A stretch of 64,000 bases of DNA from JACCTU01 sp963769665 (lineage in GTDB: Bacteria > Actinomycetota > Thermoleophilia > Gaiellales > Gaiellaceae): NCBI GenBank assembly GCA_963769665.1, contig CAVYMQ010000003.1, positions 744,001 to 808,000 on the forward strand. Reading direction: 5' to 3'. Below the pieces are notes generated by a model that saw only the letters and a list, made by a program, of their open reading frames with translations, was not told where the DNA came from and did no database searches. Shown here one piece after another: positions 63,578 through 64,000 of this stretch. A program made the position numbers and the translations under genes. How positions within the stretch are numbered: position 1 is the first letter of the stretch; each line of letters starts with the position of its first letter.

Positions 63578-64000
63578 GTGGACCTCTCGAGCACGACCGC
63601 CGGGTGGATCGCCGCCGGCGCGGCCCTCATCGCGATCCTGTCGCTTGCGCTCGCGGTGGTCGCTTGGCTGAGGGTTCGCCGCGTTCGCTCCGCGCAGCTA
63701 GTGCTGCTCGGCGGCGGCAAGGCGGACCTCGTCGACTTCGCCGTCTCGCTGCAGGCTCGAATCGACGACCTGCACCGCGCGGTGGACGAGGTCGCCGGCG
63801 CGCTCTCGCGTGTCGACCGTCGAATCGACGACTGCGTGTCGAAGACGTCGATCCTTCGCTACGACGCGTACGAGGACAAAGCCGGTCAGTCGTCCGCAAC
63901 GTTTGCGCTGCTCGACGCCGGTCGAACGGGCGTCGTTGTGAGCGCGATTCAAGGACGTGACTACGCACGGATCTACATGAAAGAGCTCGACCGCGGACGG
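63578..64000 (+). CDS. DUF4446 family membrane protein, 3' end cut by window edge
   Basis: The visible 141 residues from GTG 63578 start with a membrane helix (IAAGAALIAILSLALAVVAWL, about 11-31), a heptad-like coiled coil (DFAVSLQARIDDLHRAVDEVAGALSRVDRRIDD), and the DUF4446 core SILRYDAYEDKAGQSSATFALLDAGRTGVVVSAIQGRDYARIYMKEL. The RYDA and ALLD patterns match this family. Function unknown. The right end of the gene lies beyond 64000. Confidence 0.85.
   Translation, partial: MDLSSTTAGWIAAGAALIAILSLALAVVAWLRVRRVRSAQLVLLGGGKADLVDFAVSLQARIDDLHRAVDEVAGALSRVDRRIDDCVSKTSILRYDAYEDKAGQSSATFALLDAGRTGVVVSAIQGRDYARIYMKELDRGR

Overview
This window reads as chromosomal DNA of a very GC-rich, deep-branching actinobacterium. 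Thermoleophilia (Solirubrobacterales/Gaiellales type) is my best guess. The reasons are a caa3-type oxidase operon, a fhaA-fhaB-pstP-rodA-pbpA-pknB block, an actinobacterial-style split SUF system (SufBCD, SufS-SufU, Rieske), many GTG/TTG starts, and many genes whose start codon lies 6-8 nt after a TANNNT box with no Shine-Dalgarno (leaderless look). I see no rRNA, no transposase or phage gene and no CRISPR array. One tRNA is present.

Layout. 1-3.8 kb: minus-strand nucleotide-sugar operon (2-epimerase, 6-dehydrogenase, Gfo/Idh oxidoreductase, hexapeptide acetyltransferase cut by the left edge), matching a Wbp-like route to a 2,3-diacetamido uronic acid. 3.9-6.2 kb: tRNA-Lys, orphan PAS-GAF-PAS histidine kinase, small membrane protein. 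6.4-12.3 kb: cytochrome c oxidase genes ctaC-ctaD-ctaE interleaved with two genes carrying three Usp-like domains, then a diheme cytochrome c lipoprotein. 12.3-16.1 kb: STAS protein, TPR membrane protein, secreted glycosidase-like protein, TatC, TatA. 16.2-22.4 kb: sufC-sufB, then four VOC genes (five domains), then sufD and a homocysteine methyltransferase. 22.4-36 kb: an accessory stretch of short, frequently divergent genes (cupins, RibD-C/DHFR-like reductases, VOC, GNAT, YCII, GST, methyltransferase, AAA kinase), with at least two frameshifted genes. 36-45.9 kb: EttA, YceH, an HTH/coiled-coil protein, a HerA-like ATPase, sufS-sufU-Rieske, SRPBCC and methyltransferase genes, a structured short transcript with a strong terminator, an NAD(P)-binding protein and dCTP deaminase. 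46-53 kb: DUF4015-like protein, class III aminotransferase, a Ser/Thr kinase with an extracellular domain and a large cyclase-ATPase. 53-62.3 kb: the kinase/cell-wall block, whose minus-strand genes mostly overlap by 4 bp and which ends in ddl. 62.4-64 kb: two membrane proteins, the last cut by the right edge.

How the genes work together. The SUF genes form two separated units that together supply sulfur (SufS, SufU) and the scaffold complex (SufBCD). The caa3 oxidase has its own fused cytochrome c and a nearby diheme cytochrome c with the same domain type. The PknB/PstP/FhaA/FhaB set sits with SEDS and PBP proteins and D-Ala-D-Ala ligase, linking phosphorylation signalling to peptidoglycan synthesis.

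The strongest leads for something undescribed are: the VOC-domain array inside the suf operon, with an invariant cysteine motif in every domain; the Usp-like domains inside the oxidase operon; a two-hairpin repeat element found at two convergent gene junctions in opposite orientation; four divergent promoters whose two -10 boxes overlap; and an unexplained structured short transcript at about 44 kb.
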